NCBI GenBank assembly: GCA_022578965.1
Contig: MU400679.1
Coordinates: 26,589 to 90,588 of the forward strand
Length of the DNA stretch: 64,000 nucleotides
Origin: Xylaria sp. FL1777
Lineage: Eukaryota; Ascomycota; Sordariomycetes; Xylariales; Xylariaceae
Direction: 5' to 3'
The notes beneath the pieces are model-generated. The model saw only the letters and a program-made list of their open reading frames with translations. It was not told the DNA's origin and did no database searches. The translations under genes were made by a program, and so were the position numbers. Shown here one piece after another: positions 46,901 to 59,900 of the stretch (positions within the stretch are counted from its first letter, which is position 1; every line of letters starts with the position of its first letter).

Positions 46901-48064
46901 ATTAACTATAATATTTGTTTTTTTTGCAGTAAGCTGCTTTATGCCTTTATTTATAGCATTAATAGCATTTTAACGCTGTTATATTTTTAAAGTATAGCAA
47001 AACTACATAATAATTATAATTTTAAAAAACTTTATTATTATATAGCTTGTTTACATTTTAAACTAACTTTATATTAATATATATTAGTTTTATGCTATAT
47101 TTACGTTATTAAAGTTTTTTTAGCAGTATAACTTTTGTAATTTTAACATTATTAGCTTGCTATAATTATGCTTTTAAAAGCTTTTTTTCTAGTTTAACAA
47201 CTTTAATAGCTAGTATGTTTATTATTATAAGTTAAAATAGCTACTAATATATTATTAATTTATTTTTAAATGCTATTGCAGTTTATTTTATATTGTTTAT
47301 ATACTAATTTTTTATTTTTTTTAAGCTAAAAACAACTTTTTAATTGTTATTAGTAAGCTTATAAGCTGCTTTAATAGCATTTAAAAATAGCGCTTTGTTT
47401 ATTTTTTATACTGCAATATGCTTAGTTTTACTATAAGCACTTAAAGCTATTAGCATAACTATAATAATTTAATTATAAATAGCTATTATGCTTACATAAT
47501 ATAAAAAAGCTGCTGTAATATTAGCAAATTTTCTTAAGTTTAAGTTTTAGTTAATAATATCTATATACGTTTATATTTACAAAACGCTTTTTAAGATATT
47601 TTTAATAGCTTTTTTAATGCGTTTAAGTTAAGCGTTTAAGTTTATTTAAAGAAGTATATAAACATATTTTATACTAGCTTTAAGTAGCACGCAAATTATT
47701 CTTTTAGCAACAATAATTATTTTTAACGCTTTATTAAGCTTAAAAAATTTTTTTACATTTGCTTTAGCAGCTTTTTATTTATTTTTATTTGCGTTTAGTT
47801 TAGTTTTAAGTAATTAGCATTATTTAGCAAGTTTATTCGTGTAATATTAACGTAGTTCGGTTAAAATAGCGTTTAAGCTAGTTGCTAGCTTAATAAAAAG
47901 GTTTTCATTAAGGCTTGCTACGCTACTAAATGCACGTTAATACAGCATTATGCCTAAAAGTAACATAGCTTATAAAATTCGATTTTAAGGTTAAATACCT
48001 TTTTTACGTATGTTTAAGTGCTTTATTAGCAATTATAACAGAAAACAGAAAAAGCTCCGCATTT
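40935..48064. mobile_element. Insertion N, about 7.1 kb, unclassified mutated element
   Basis: Its ends are defined by comparison with the unoccupied site in Cop2 and by the 11-bp duplication. I see no LTR and no terminal inverted repeat. The left end (about 40945-41030) and the right end (about 47820-48062) are richer in G and C than the middle. The plus strand is T-rich, so if it is a retroelement its sense strand is probably minus. A (TTA)n run lies near 41670-41690. The long duplication without terminal repeats would fit a non-LTR element, but no reverse transcriptase motif was recognised. Confidence 0.7.
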
Positions 48065-48457
48065 CTTTATATATAATAAAATATAAAAAATATTTAAAAT
48101 TAAATAATAATACTAAAAATATTAATAAAGAATTTAGTAATTAAATTACTTAATATTTAATAAATAATATATTTCTTTATTATATAATAAAAAAAATATT
48201 TAAAACTATAAAATAATAATGTTATATAATTAGTTTATATTAAGTAATTATTATTATATAAACTATTAAAATAAACTTTAAAATATTAGCGCTTTTAATT
48301 ATTTAATAATAAAAAAAGCTTAATTAAAAGCATATTTTTAAATATATTTTTATATAAAAGTTAGTTAAATTTTAAGTAATATTTACATTTATTTTAGCAA
48401 AAGTAATACTATAAATATTATAAGCACTATATAAATAAAAAATGCTTTTAGTATAAC
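48065..48457 (+). mobile_element. Cop1 internal segment 4 (Ty1/copia), last piece in the window
   Basis: Aligns with Cop2 35257-35650 and ends in ataac (48453-48457; ataac 35646-35650 in Cop2), where the inverted Cop3 LTR begins. The remaining part of Cop1, including its 3' LTR, was not found to the right. Confidence 0.82.
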
Positions 48458-48744
48458 TATTAAATAAGCTTTATATAATTATATGTTTAATATATATATG
48501 CTAAAACAAAGTATAATAATCTTTGTATTATAAGCTATTTATGTTTTATATGTTTAAAAGAAAAAAAAGTTCGTATAAAGCAAAGGTTTTTTTTTATGTG
48601 TAAGAACTTTGTTAGTATATAAGCTAAGCTAACATTAAGATTACTTCGGTTTATATAATAGCTTTTATACAGAGTAGTTTTTATGCAAAACTTATTATAT
48701 GTATTATATATAAAAGTTATAACTAATAACTAGTTATTTTAATA
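48458..48744 (-). repeat. Cop3 3' LTR (Ty1/copia, inverted)
   Basis: 287 bp, the exact length of the Cop2 LTRs, in reverse orientation (tattaaataagc to gttattttaata). Together with Cop2 39403-40198 it makes a long inverted repeat. Confidence 0.88.
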
Positions 48745-49251
48745 TTAGCTACTTTTTTTTTAGTTGTAATTCTTTTTATATAATGCTATTTATAAAAATT
48801 AAAAAAAAATAGTTTTATAAAAAATTAAATATTTAGTATTATAATTTTTGCAAAAAAAAGAGGTTATTTATATGTTTGCTTTTTTTAAACTTTATAGTTA
48901 TATAAAGCCTAAGTTTAAAAATAGTTGCTTTTTAAATAAAGCACTTAAACTTTTATATAGTTTAATTATTGCTAGTATAATTAAGGTTTTTTGTTTTTAT
49001 TGTTATATGATTAATTAACGTTAGCTAATAGTATAAAATAAAGTATTAATAATAAGCAATTTATATTAAGGTTAATTAAGAGTTTTTTTTTATATAGTAG
49101 TAAGTTTAATAATATACTAAAGTATAAAAGCTAAGCTTTGTTTATAAAAAAAGCCTGAATTTTGCAATGCTTTTTGTTGCTTTTATACTTTTAGATTTTT
49201 TATTTTATATAGCTGCTTATTTTGCTTTTAGCTGCTTTATACGTATATATA
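48745..49251 (-). mobile_element. Cop3 3' internal segment (Ty1/copia, minus strand)
   Basis: The reverse complement of the last 500 bases of the Cop2 internal region (39403-39911). The match stops where the second gypsy element begins. The expected continuation was not recognised beyond 56982. Confidence 0.8.
49247..49251. repeat. 5-bp target-site duplication of the second gypsy element (left copy; right copy 56978-56982)
   Basis: atata on both sides of the element. The length is right for gypsy, but the sequence is low complexity and would often match by chance here. Confidence 0.55.
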
Positions 49252-49768
49252 TATTACGAAATAGGCTAACTAGGCTAGTTAAAAGGCCAGGTGTAAAAAA
49301 AACATGCGCAAAAAGAGTTTTATTTGTTAAAAGAATATGTATTTAAACTACTATAAAGGTTTAATGCATAAACTTAATAAACTTAAGCGTTAAGTTTATT
49401 AAGCCTTAAACTTAATAAACTTAAGCGTTAAGTTTATTAAGCTTTAAACTTAAAACAATATAACGTTAAATTTATTAAAAAAAACAACGTTTATAAATTA
49501 TTACTATTGTTTTTTTGTTTTATATAATCGTACATTTTTTATATTTAATTATTTATTTAGTTTTTAGCTTTTTAATTATTAATTTTTTATAACTGCTAAG
49601 CATTAATATATTTATTACTTTTAATTCTTTAAGACTTTTATTAACGCATAATAATAAAAATACTTTAAAAACCGTTTTAATGAACTATTATTAAAGATTT
49701 TATTATTATTTATAAATTAAAACTTTAAAAGCAAACTTATTATATTAATATATAATAAGTCCGTTATA
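49252..49768 (+). repeat. Gypsy element C 5' LTR
   Basis: 517 bp, tattacg (ancestral TGTTACG) to GTTATA. The U3 has an AGGCTAACTAGGCTAG start, a more GC-retaining first 70 bases and two palindromic repeat units. From about 49505 (tttatataatcgtac) it aligns with the array LTRs. Confidence 0.92.
49373..49441. repeat. Tandem pair of perfect palindromes in the U3 of gypsy element C
   Basis: Each unit has 14-bp arms cttaataaacttaa and ttaagtttattaag around gcg: 49373-49403 and 49411-49441. A third half-unit follows. The 3' LTR has the same pair (about 56577-56650), partly altered by transitions. Confidence 0.85.
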
Positions 49769-52700
49769 TTTTAATAGCTTTTTAATTAATAAAACTTAAT
49801 ATATAAAAATAAATATTAATATAAAAAGTTAAATAATAAATAATTTATAAAATAAACTTTTAAAAGTATACTAAAAAAATATTTAAAAAATAAAAATACT
49901 AAATAGCATTATATAAGTAAACTTTATTTAATAATTAATAAACTAGATTTAAGTTATATTATTAAAAATAAAAAGTTAAAAATTAAGTTTAAAAATTTTA
50001 AAAACTTTTAAAATTAATAACGTATTAAAATAATAAACTTTAGTATTTTTATTAGCTATTTTTATTAAAAAAAAGCAGTAGTAAAAAAAAAGAAATTAAG
50101 CAATAGTAATAAAAAAGAACTAATGCTAATATTAGCGCTATAAAATAAACTAGTTGTTTTAACTTAAAGAATAGTTTAAATACTAAGCGTTATAACTTTT
50201 AAACTAGCATAAATATTAGTTATAATAATTAAAGTAGCAATAATAATAGCTATTATAATAATAAATTAAAGCTTTAAACAAGTAATTATATTATAATTAA
50301 TATTAATATTATTATTAGTAAACTTAATGCTTACTTTTATTACTATTATATTTAAAGTAATAACTTAAAATAAAAAACTTAACTTTTTATTATTATTACT
50401 GCTTTTATTATTAAAATTATTTATAATATTAAAAATGTTAAACATTAAAAGTTTTAAACTTATTGCTTTAAAGCTTTATAATAAATTTATAAATATAAAA
50501 GCTTTTTTAATTTATACTAAACTTTATTTAAAATAGCACTTTATTATTATTATAAAAAAAAATTAAAAAATAATAACTATTTTATAATTTTTGTTAAAAA
50601 AAGTACTAAAATAGTTTTAATTTATTTTAAAGAATTTTTTAAAAGCTAACAAGTTAACTAACTTTAAGCTAAAAATAAAAAAGATTTTTAAGAACTACGT
50701 TAAGTTTAAAAATTAACTAAAAGCATTATTTAAAAATATTTAAAGAGCAAAATATATAAAAAAAGCATTTTATTGCTTAAAATAAATAAAAGCAGCAGTA
50801 AATTATGCTATAAAATTTAAATAATTAGCAGCAATTTTAAAATTACTTAAGCTTATATTATTTTATTTATTTTATAATAAACTTAAAACTTAAGTTTAAA
50901 ATAAACTATATAAAATAAATAAACTAGCAAAAATTAATACATATATTAATATAGCTATTATAATTAATTAATAATTATTTAATTAGTACTTTAAAACTAA
51001 AAGAACTAAAAAAAACAAAAAAAAAATACTTAAAAAAGTATTAAATAAAGGTTTAAACAAATTAATAAAGTTTAAAAATAATAACCTTAAAATATGTTTA
51101 AAGTTAAATGTTATAATTATAAAAAAAAAAGATATTTTTAAAAATAATGCTGATTTAAAAAAAAGAACAAAAAAAAAAGCTATAAAAAAAGAAAAATTTT
51201 TTAACTTAAAAAAAAAATATAAGTTATAAAAATCTAAAATAACAAAAAATAACAAAGCAATTTAAAAAATATGTTTTTAAAGCAAAAATATAAAATTGCT
51301 GTTTTAAGTTAAAACAAAAGTATTATATTAAATAAATTTAAATGCTTTATTTATATAAATTAAAATAAACAAGCATATAAATATTATTTAAAAGCTTTAT
51401 AATTATTAAAACAAATTACAAAAAAATATATTTGCTATATAAATAATTAAAGTTATTTAATATATAACTTAAAAAAATAGTTTAATTAAAAGTAATAAAT
51501 AATAAAAAGTAATAAATTAATATAATTAGTAAACTTATAAAACTATAAAAATTTTAAACTATTAAAGCTTAAAATATAGCTTAAAAAAAATTATGTTTAA
51601 AAAAATAAAACTATAACTATAAACAGTATAGTTATTAAACTAATTATAAACTATTAAAATATTTAGTTATTAAATAAACTTAAAAAAATAAAACTTATAA
51701 AACTTTAAAACAAAAACAAATAAAATTAAAAGCTATAAAAAATATTACAAAAAAAAAACTAATAAAAATAAACAAAGTATTTTTATAGCTTAAATTGCTT
51801 TAAATATAATAAAATAAAAAAGCATTAATAGTTAGCACAAAAACTAATATGTTTTAAAAACTAAAGCTAATAATTTAACTAATTACTAAAAGTTATTATT
51901 ATAACAAAACTATAATAAAAAACAATAATAATATTTTATGCTTAAAAAATTTAAAACATAATAAAGTATTATAAAATTATTACATAATATATTATTATTA
52001 TTAATATTTACTTAATAAACTAAAAAACAATTAGTTTTTTAAACAAATTGCAAAAATAAAAATATAGAACTTTTATAAAATAAAATAATTAGTTATAATT
52101 ATAGTTTATTATAAGAATTTACAAAAATTTATAACATTTAAAGAAAATTTTAATTATATTTATAATACTATTTTAAAAAAATATAAAAATAATTGCTATA
52201 AATATTACTAGCTAATTAAAATATAATTATATTAAAAAATAATTATTAAAAGCAAAAAAGCTTAAAAACTATAATTTAAAGCTTGCTTAAAAGCAAAAAT
52301 AAAATAAAGTATAATAATATTTAAAGTATTAAATAAAATAAGCACTTAAACATTTTATAAAAAAAAATTAAAAAACAAAATAAGCATTTATTAAAAAAGC
52401 AGCAAATAGCTAAAAAAATTAAGGCCTTACATAAAGTTTAATGCAATAACTAAAAAAATTAATTTAAAATTAAACTTATATATTAAAAAAAAAATATAAC
52501 ATTTTAATTGATTTAAAAGTATAAGCTAATATAATTTTACTTAAAGTAATAAAATAATATAAAATTCTTTAAAAATATAAGCAAAAATTCTAAAAAATTA
52601 AAAGATTTAATAAAAGCACTTTTAGTTATAATAATAGTTATATATTTAAAAAAACTAAACTTTTTAATATATTTATATAAAAATACAAAAAGTAAATTGT

Positions 52701-55700
52701 ATTAAATATTGCTAATATATTTAATTATAACATTATTTTAAAAATATTATAGCTAAAGATTAGCAATTTTTTGATTCGATAAAAAGCAAAAATTATTAAT
52801 TAAAAAAGTAAAAAACAAAGCAAAAAAATCAGAAAAATCGCAAAAAAATTCTTAAACAGAATACTAAAAATATATTATAGATTTTATAAATTATTTAAAA
52901 AAAAAAAAAAAAAAGAACTTTTTAAATATAGCTTATAAAACTATTATATTTTTATTAAAGAAAAATATTAATTAAAGCTTTATTAAATATACTATATAAG
53001 CTTAAATAAAATAAACGCTTTATAAAAATATATTTAAAAAAATTTAGCAAAAAGATTTTTAAGAAAATTTTAATTATTTGCTAAATACTTTATAGTACTA
53101 ATACTTAAAATAAAAAATAAAAAATAACTAATTAATAAAAAAAAAAAACTAGTATAATAAATAATAGTTAACTATTAATTATTAAACATAATTATTATTG
53201 CAAATAAATATTTTTTTATTTTGCTAGTAATTATAAAAAAAAACATTAGCTAAATAAAATAGTTTATAGCAATTAATATTTTAAATAAATATTATATTAT
53301 TAAAATAGCTAAAAATAAAAAATAAAAAACTGCTATATAAACAATATATAAACTATATAAATATATAATTATGCTATAAAAACTATAAAACATATTAGCT
53401 AGCTTTTAATATATAATAATAACGATTTTATAGAAGTTTTTAAACAAATTTATGTTTATTTATTTAAATAATATTTTAATTTATTTTAAAATACTAAAAA
53501 AATACAAAAAACATGTAACTTAAATATTAAAAATACTTAAATAAGCAGAATTATAACTTAATATAAAAAAGTATATATAGCATACATAAAAAATTAACTT
53601 TTTAGAATTTATAATTACTTTAAAACAAATATAAATTTAATAGTTAAAAATTAATATAATATAAAACTAAAAAATATTTAATTTAGCTATTATTATAAAT
53701 ATATAATAAGCATTAAGATTTTTAAACTATGTTTAAATGTTAATTTAAAACTTTAGAAAAATAGCATTTTACTTTATAAAGTATACAAAAAAAAAAATAC
53801 AAAAAAAAATCCTTTTTAATTTTAAAGAAAACCTAAAAAGCTTTTAAAAAACTAAAACTAAAAGTTATTTTTAACTTTATAGTTAAACTACTTAATTTAT
53901 AAAAAAAAAAAAGCTAAAAATAAATGCTTTAAATAGTATAATTATAGAAGTTTTAAAACAACTAAAAAACAACAAAAAATGGCATTTAATAGCTTATTAC
54001 TTTAAAGCACTACAAAACATAGCATTATAATACTTTATATATAACAAAAAACTGCTTGCAATTATTATAATACTTAAAAAGTAAAAACTGTTTTTTATAA
54101 AAACTATAAAGCTAATTAAAATTTATTTAAATTATTAAAACTTAATAAAATTTATAACTATATAAAAAATTATTAAACAATATAAAAATTAAATAGTTTT
54201 TTTTTTTAAATTTAACTTTAAGATATACTACATTAAAAAAAAAAAAAACATTTAAGCAAACATATTTAGCTAATAAAGTTAAAAAAGAATTAAAGTTCTA
54301 AAAAAAAACATTTAAATATTATATTTTTAAAAAAATAAAAGCTTAAAAGTTAAAGTTATACTTAAAGATTTTATAAATATATAGCTATAATAAGCTTATA
54401 ACTTAAAAAAGTTAATAAAACTATAAAAATATAAAAAATTAAAAAAAAACAAGCTAATATATAAACGTAAGGTTTATTTACTAGAATTCTTATAAAATAA
54501 GTTTATTAAAAAGTTTTACGAACATTTATTATATAAATACTAAAAAGCAACAAAAATAGTTAAACAACTATAAAAAAAATATAATTTTTTAAAACTATAA
54601 AACATAGTTAAATTTATTATAAAAAAGTATAATATTTATAATAAAGCTAAAGCAGCTTAATATAAGCTTTATAAACTACTATAATTTATATAAATATTTA
54701 AATAAGTATAGCATACTATTATTTAAGATTTTATTATAATATTATTTTTATTAATTAATTTAGTTATAAAAATATAATACGATAAAATATAGGTTATTAT
54801 TAATAAACTTATTGAACATGCTTATTTTTACTATTTAAAGAAAATATAATAGCTAAACAACTTATATATGCTTTTATATGCTAATATTTAAATAAACATA
54901 AGCTACTAAAAAAAATTATTTTAAACTAAAATAAATTATTTATTTTTAAGTTTAAAACTAGTTTTTTTAAACTAATTAGTGTTAAACTAAAGTTTTTAAC
55001 TGCTTATTATTTATAAATAAATAAATAAATAAAAAAACTAAACTAAATATTAAAACAATATTTATAAAGTTATATTAACTACTAATAAAACAATTAAATA
55101 AAACTATTATTAATAGTATAAATCTTATATAATATATTAATAAACAAAAATATAAGCATATTTTTGCATAAAGCTGTTTATAAATAGTAAGCAACTATTA
55201 AAAAACAAAAAAAAACATTAATAAAAGCATTTGTTATTTTAACTATAGTACTTTAAGCAAAAACTATTATAACAGAAATTAAAACGCTATAAGTTAAACT
55301 ATAATTATGTTTTTAGTTTTTATAACAATAAATGTTAATATATTATAACAAGAAATAAACTAAAAAACTAGTTTTTAAAAAAAAAACAAAGTTTATTTGC
55401 TATAATAAAAACAAAATGCAAACATTAATATTTTTTAAATTAAAATAAAATAACTAAGCAATAAATTAAAATTTAAAAAACTTAGCTTTTTTAAAATTAA
55501 AAAAATTATTTTACTTATTAACTATAAACTATTATTACTAAAGAATATATAAATTTACTTTGTTTTTTATATTTTTTTACTAGAACTAATACTTATTAAA
55601 ATACTTATTAAAATATAACTAGAAATAAAAACAAATTAAAACATTTATAAAGTTAAAAATATACTAAATTTCTGTTAAAATAATAATAATATTAAATATT

Positions 55701-56460
55701 TTATTAAATAAAAAAAATATTTATATGCTAATAATACTTAAAAACTTAAAAAACACCTAAAAACTGCTAAAATAATTATAAACTAGTTTTACTATTAATA
55801 TTTTAACTAATTAAAACTAAAAAAAAAAATTAACTTTAAACAAAGCATTTAGCATGTTTTAATTAAACTTTAAAAAAACAACTAGTAATAATTATACTAC
55901 TTTAATATATTGTTTTTGTTTTTTAGCTATATAATGCTTTTTTGCTTTAATTTACTTAAGCTTTTTTAAACTATTTAAACTATAAGCTATAATAGTAGCT
56001 ATTTCTTTTTGCTATAATTTTTTTTATTGCTTAAAACAGCGGATTTTTGCATTTATTTTTTTATGCTTTTTTATTAGCAAGTTTAATTTATTTTTTAGCT
56101 TTTTGTACTAAGAAATAAGCTGCTATATTTGCTTTAAAAATAAACTTTTAGCGTTATAATTTACTTGTTTAGCTGTAATACATTTAATACATTAATTAAA
56201 GTTAGATTTTAATATTAAACATTTTGTGCTATAACAATTATAGCAAAAGCATAAAGCTATTTTAATTAATTTTAGTTTAATAAAAAAAAGCAAAGCAAGG
56301 TTTTATTAAGCTTTTTGTTTAAAATACAACAAGCGAAGTTTTTTAAAAACCTTACTAAACATAATAAGTACAAAAAACAAAAAACAAAAAATAAAGAAAA
56401 AAAACTTACAAAAAAAAAATACAGAATTATTAAAACAATAATTATAAAAAAAAAAGATAA
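49769..56460 (+). pseudogene. Gypsy element C internal region, degenerate gag-pol
   Basis: Landmarks match units A and B: CCHC knuckle remnant (51109-51150, first and last Cys kept), YLNN (53461-53472), RNase H starting at 53923, integrase DFI region (54727) with the downstream catalytic region, and a chromodomain from about 55646. All are interrupted by stops. It ends in a purine tract before 56461. Its last 600 bases (about 55840-56440) diverge from A and B, as does the adjacent U3. Confidence 0.9.
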
Positions 56461-56977
56461 TGTTATAAAATAAGCTAACTAAGCTAGTTAAAAAGCTAAG
56501 TATAAAAAAAATATACGCAAAAGAAGTTTTATTTATTAAAAAAATATATATTTAAACTATTATAAAGGTTTAATGCATAAACTTAACAAATTTAAGCGTT
56601 AAGTTTATTAAGCTTTAAATTTAATAAACTTAAGCGTTAAGTTTATTAAGCTTTAAACTTAAAACAATATAGCGTTAAGTTTATTAAAAAAAGCAATGTT
56701 TATAAATTACTACTACTGTTTTTTTTATTTATATAATTATATACTTTTTATATTTAATTACTTACTTAGTTTTTAGCTTTTTAGCTATTAATTCTTTATA
56801 ACTACTAAGCACTAATATATTTATTACTTTTAATCTTTTAAGACTTTTATTAATGCATAGTAATAAAAATACTCTAAAAACCTCCTTAATAAACTACTAT
56901 TAAAGATTTTATTATTACTTGTAAATTAAAACCCTAAAAGTAAACCCGTTATATTAATGTATAATAGGTCCGTTATA
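56461..56977 (+). repeat. Gypsy element C 3' LTR
   Basis: 517 bp, TGTTATA to GTTATA. Its U3 is more A/T-converted than that of the 5' LTR, while its final bases (aaacccg, aggtccg) are less converted. The outer ends of the element are again better preserved. Confidence 0.92.
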
Positions 56978-59900
56978 ATATATTAAAGTAAAATAAAATG
57001 GTTAAATAAGCTAATTAGCTAGCTAAAGTAAGTTTAAGCTAAGTTATATAATAGAAATAAAAGTATAAATATTACGCTAAACTTTAAAGTATAAATTTAA
57101 CTAATATGCATATTATAATGAAAAATAGCTATAGTTGCTTTATTTATATTATTAAATAGCTTTTTAATTAATTGTTTTATTTTTTAATTTATATATAGCT
57201 TAATTGCTTAAATGCATAAGTTATAACTTATTTTTTTGCAATTAAAGTAATATAATAAATCTTGCGCGATTATATTGCTTTATTTTATTAGTGTTTTTAA
57301 TAAAGCTAATCTTTTATTTATAATAAATAATACTATAAAACCTATAAACGGGCGATTTATTATTGCTAACTTATATGTTTAATTTATTTATTTATTAATT
57401 GCTATAATTTTTATATATAAATTGCAATATATTATATTTAGCTGCTTTAGCTAGTAATAAGCAAAACTTGCTTAGCGCAAGTAATTTAGTTATAATTAAC
57501 AATAAACGTTTAAGCTAGCAGCCTTTAATTAATAAAGCTTAAAACAAACGTATAAAAATGTTAAACTGTTTTTTTTAATTTAGCTTATAAAGCGTTTTTA
57601 TTTTTTTTAACAAAACAACAATTAAGTGTTGAAATATTAATATAATTTTTAAAATAGTGTAGCTAAAAAACTATTTATTAAGAACTTTTAAAGGGCTATA
57701 AAAAAGGAATTTTTACGTAAAAAGCTAATGCTTTACAAAAAAAAAAGCATAATTGCTTTTATAAAAACAAAAAAAAACAAAAAATAAGCTTAAAAAAAAG
57801 TAAAAATTGCTAAAACTTTTAAAAAGCTATAATATAAGCAAATCTAACGTTTATTTATATTAAATAAGTTTAAGTTTACGCATTAATATATAAAGCTATT
57901 AATAATTAAAAATATATTTTGTTTTTTAAGCTAATATAGTTCTTTATTAAAAAATAAAAAGCAAAGTTTTTTAGGTGTAAGCTAGCTATTGCTTAAAAAC
58001 TTTGCGTAAAATATAGCTATTACTTTTTTATAACGTTTATTATTAAATAAAAAGGCCTTAAGAAAAAAAAAAAAGCATGCTACTTTTATAAATAAAAAGC
58101 TATAAAAAAATAAAGCTTGCTTAATAAAACTTGCGTAAAGCAAAATAAACTAAACTAGAAAATAAGAAAACTAAACGCTATAAAGCATACAAAAAAATAA
58201 AAACGCATAGAAAATAAAAATACAAAAAGCATTTAAAAGAAAACTGAAAAAGCTATAAAAAATAAGCTAGCAGTTTTTATAAACGTAAAAAAAAAAAATC
58301 ATTAAGTTTTCTAAAAAAAAAGTCTAAAAAAACAGCATAAAAAAAACCTAAATATATAAAATACCTAAAAAACCTTAGTACTTTATACCTTTTTTTTTTT
58401 TAAACTTATATTTTTACTTAGTTTACCTTTATTATTTTTTATAGCTTATTTTTTTTGTTATTTTTATATAAACTTTATTTCGTTTTATTATATAACTTAA
58501 AAGTTTAAAAACTATAGCTTAATTAAGTAATTTAGCTATAAAAAATCGTTAGATTTTTTTACTTTAATATATAAAAAATATTAAAATTATTTATAAACAA
58601 AAAAAATAAAAATAATTAGCTTATTATTTTTAAAAAGTATTAAAATAACTTTATTTAGCTTAAGCTATTTTAATAATAAGCATAATGCTAAAATTAAGCT
58701 ATTATTTATACTTTTTAACTTAAGATTAAATTAGCATTTGCTGTTTAATAAGTTAAAAATAAGCAAATAGCTAAATAATTTAAATGCTTTTTTTTGCATA
58801 AAGCGCTTTAAAAATATTAATAAAATTAAACAAATCTTTGTTTATTATAATATTTTTTAAACAAAAAAAATAGTAAAAATAATACTAAAGAATTATTTAT
58901 TATAAATTAAAGCTTATAAACTGCTTAAGTAAAAGTTTAAGCTTTAAAACTTTAAGTAAAATAAGTTTATTATTGCTATATTATAAAATTTTAAGACTTG
59001 CTTAAAAGCTATATATTTTATTAATTTTAAAACTTACTTTTTTTAGCATTAAATATATACTAAAAATATTAAAGCTTAAAAAAATTACTACTTTAATTTT
59101 TAATTTATTTAAAGTTTGCTTAAAAAGCTAAATTAAAATATTATTAATAAAGTAATAAAATTTTTTAAAAAGTTATATAATAATTTAAATAAGATGTTTT
59201 ATAAAAACTTTTATAAAATATTAAATAGTTAAATTAATAAAAAGTTCAAGCTAAATTTTTACTTTAAAAAAACAAAAAAAATATATAAAGCATAAAAAAA
59301 AGTTAATTATTTATATAATTATAATTTTAATAAGCTTTTATATATTATTATTAATGCTATTAAGCTAGCTATTAATATAATTATATTAGCTATTAAAATA
59401 ATTATTATTAAAAAGCAGCAAGTAAAATTAGTTTAATGTTTTATTTATAACTAAAATATAAATAATATTACTAAATAAATATAGCAGCTAAAGTTAAAAC
59501 AAAAAAACGTAGTAATTATAAAAAAAAAACTAAAAAAAATGCTAAAAAAACTGCAAAATTAATATATTTAGCTAATTAATTAAAAATTATAAGCACTATA
59601 ATATTACAAAATTAACATAAACTTATTAAAAAAATAAATATTTAGCATTAATATTATAACTTTTAAATATTTATAAAGAAATAAATATAACTTTAAAAAA
59701 CAAAAATAAAGCAAATAATTGTTTAATTTTTTATAATAAATAAAAATAAACAATTTTTATTTAGTAAAAAGAACTATTTATTAAAAATATAGCATAAATA
59801 ATTATTACGTTTATAAATGTAGCTTTACTTACAAATTAAAAAAAAAACATTATATATTAGAACTTTAAATAGTATTTAAAAAAGCTAAAATTTTTTGCAA

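Larger units (their letters stand above)
49252..56977 (+). mobile_element. Ty3/gypsy chromovirus element C (7726 bp)
   Basis: Two 517-bp LTRs (49252-49768 and 56461-56977) flank a 6692-bp internal region collinear with gypsy units A and B. The 3' half of the LTR and the whole internal belong to the same family as the array. The first roughly 250 bases of the LTR (U3) are unrelated to it. Confidence 0.92.

Noticed and set aside
39403..49251. Long inverted repeat as terminal inverted repeats of one large DNA transposon
   Set aside because: The arms are explained by two copia copies in opposite orientation: the Cop2 3' end and the Cop3 3' end share a 287-bp LTR plus about 500 bp of internal sequence.
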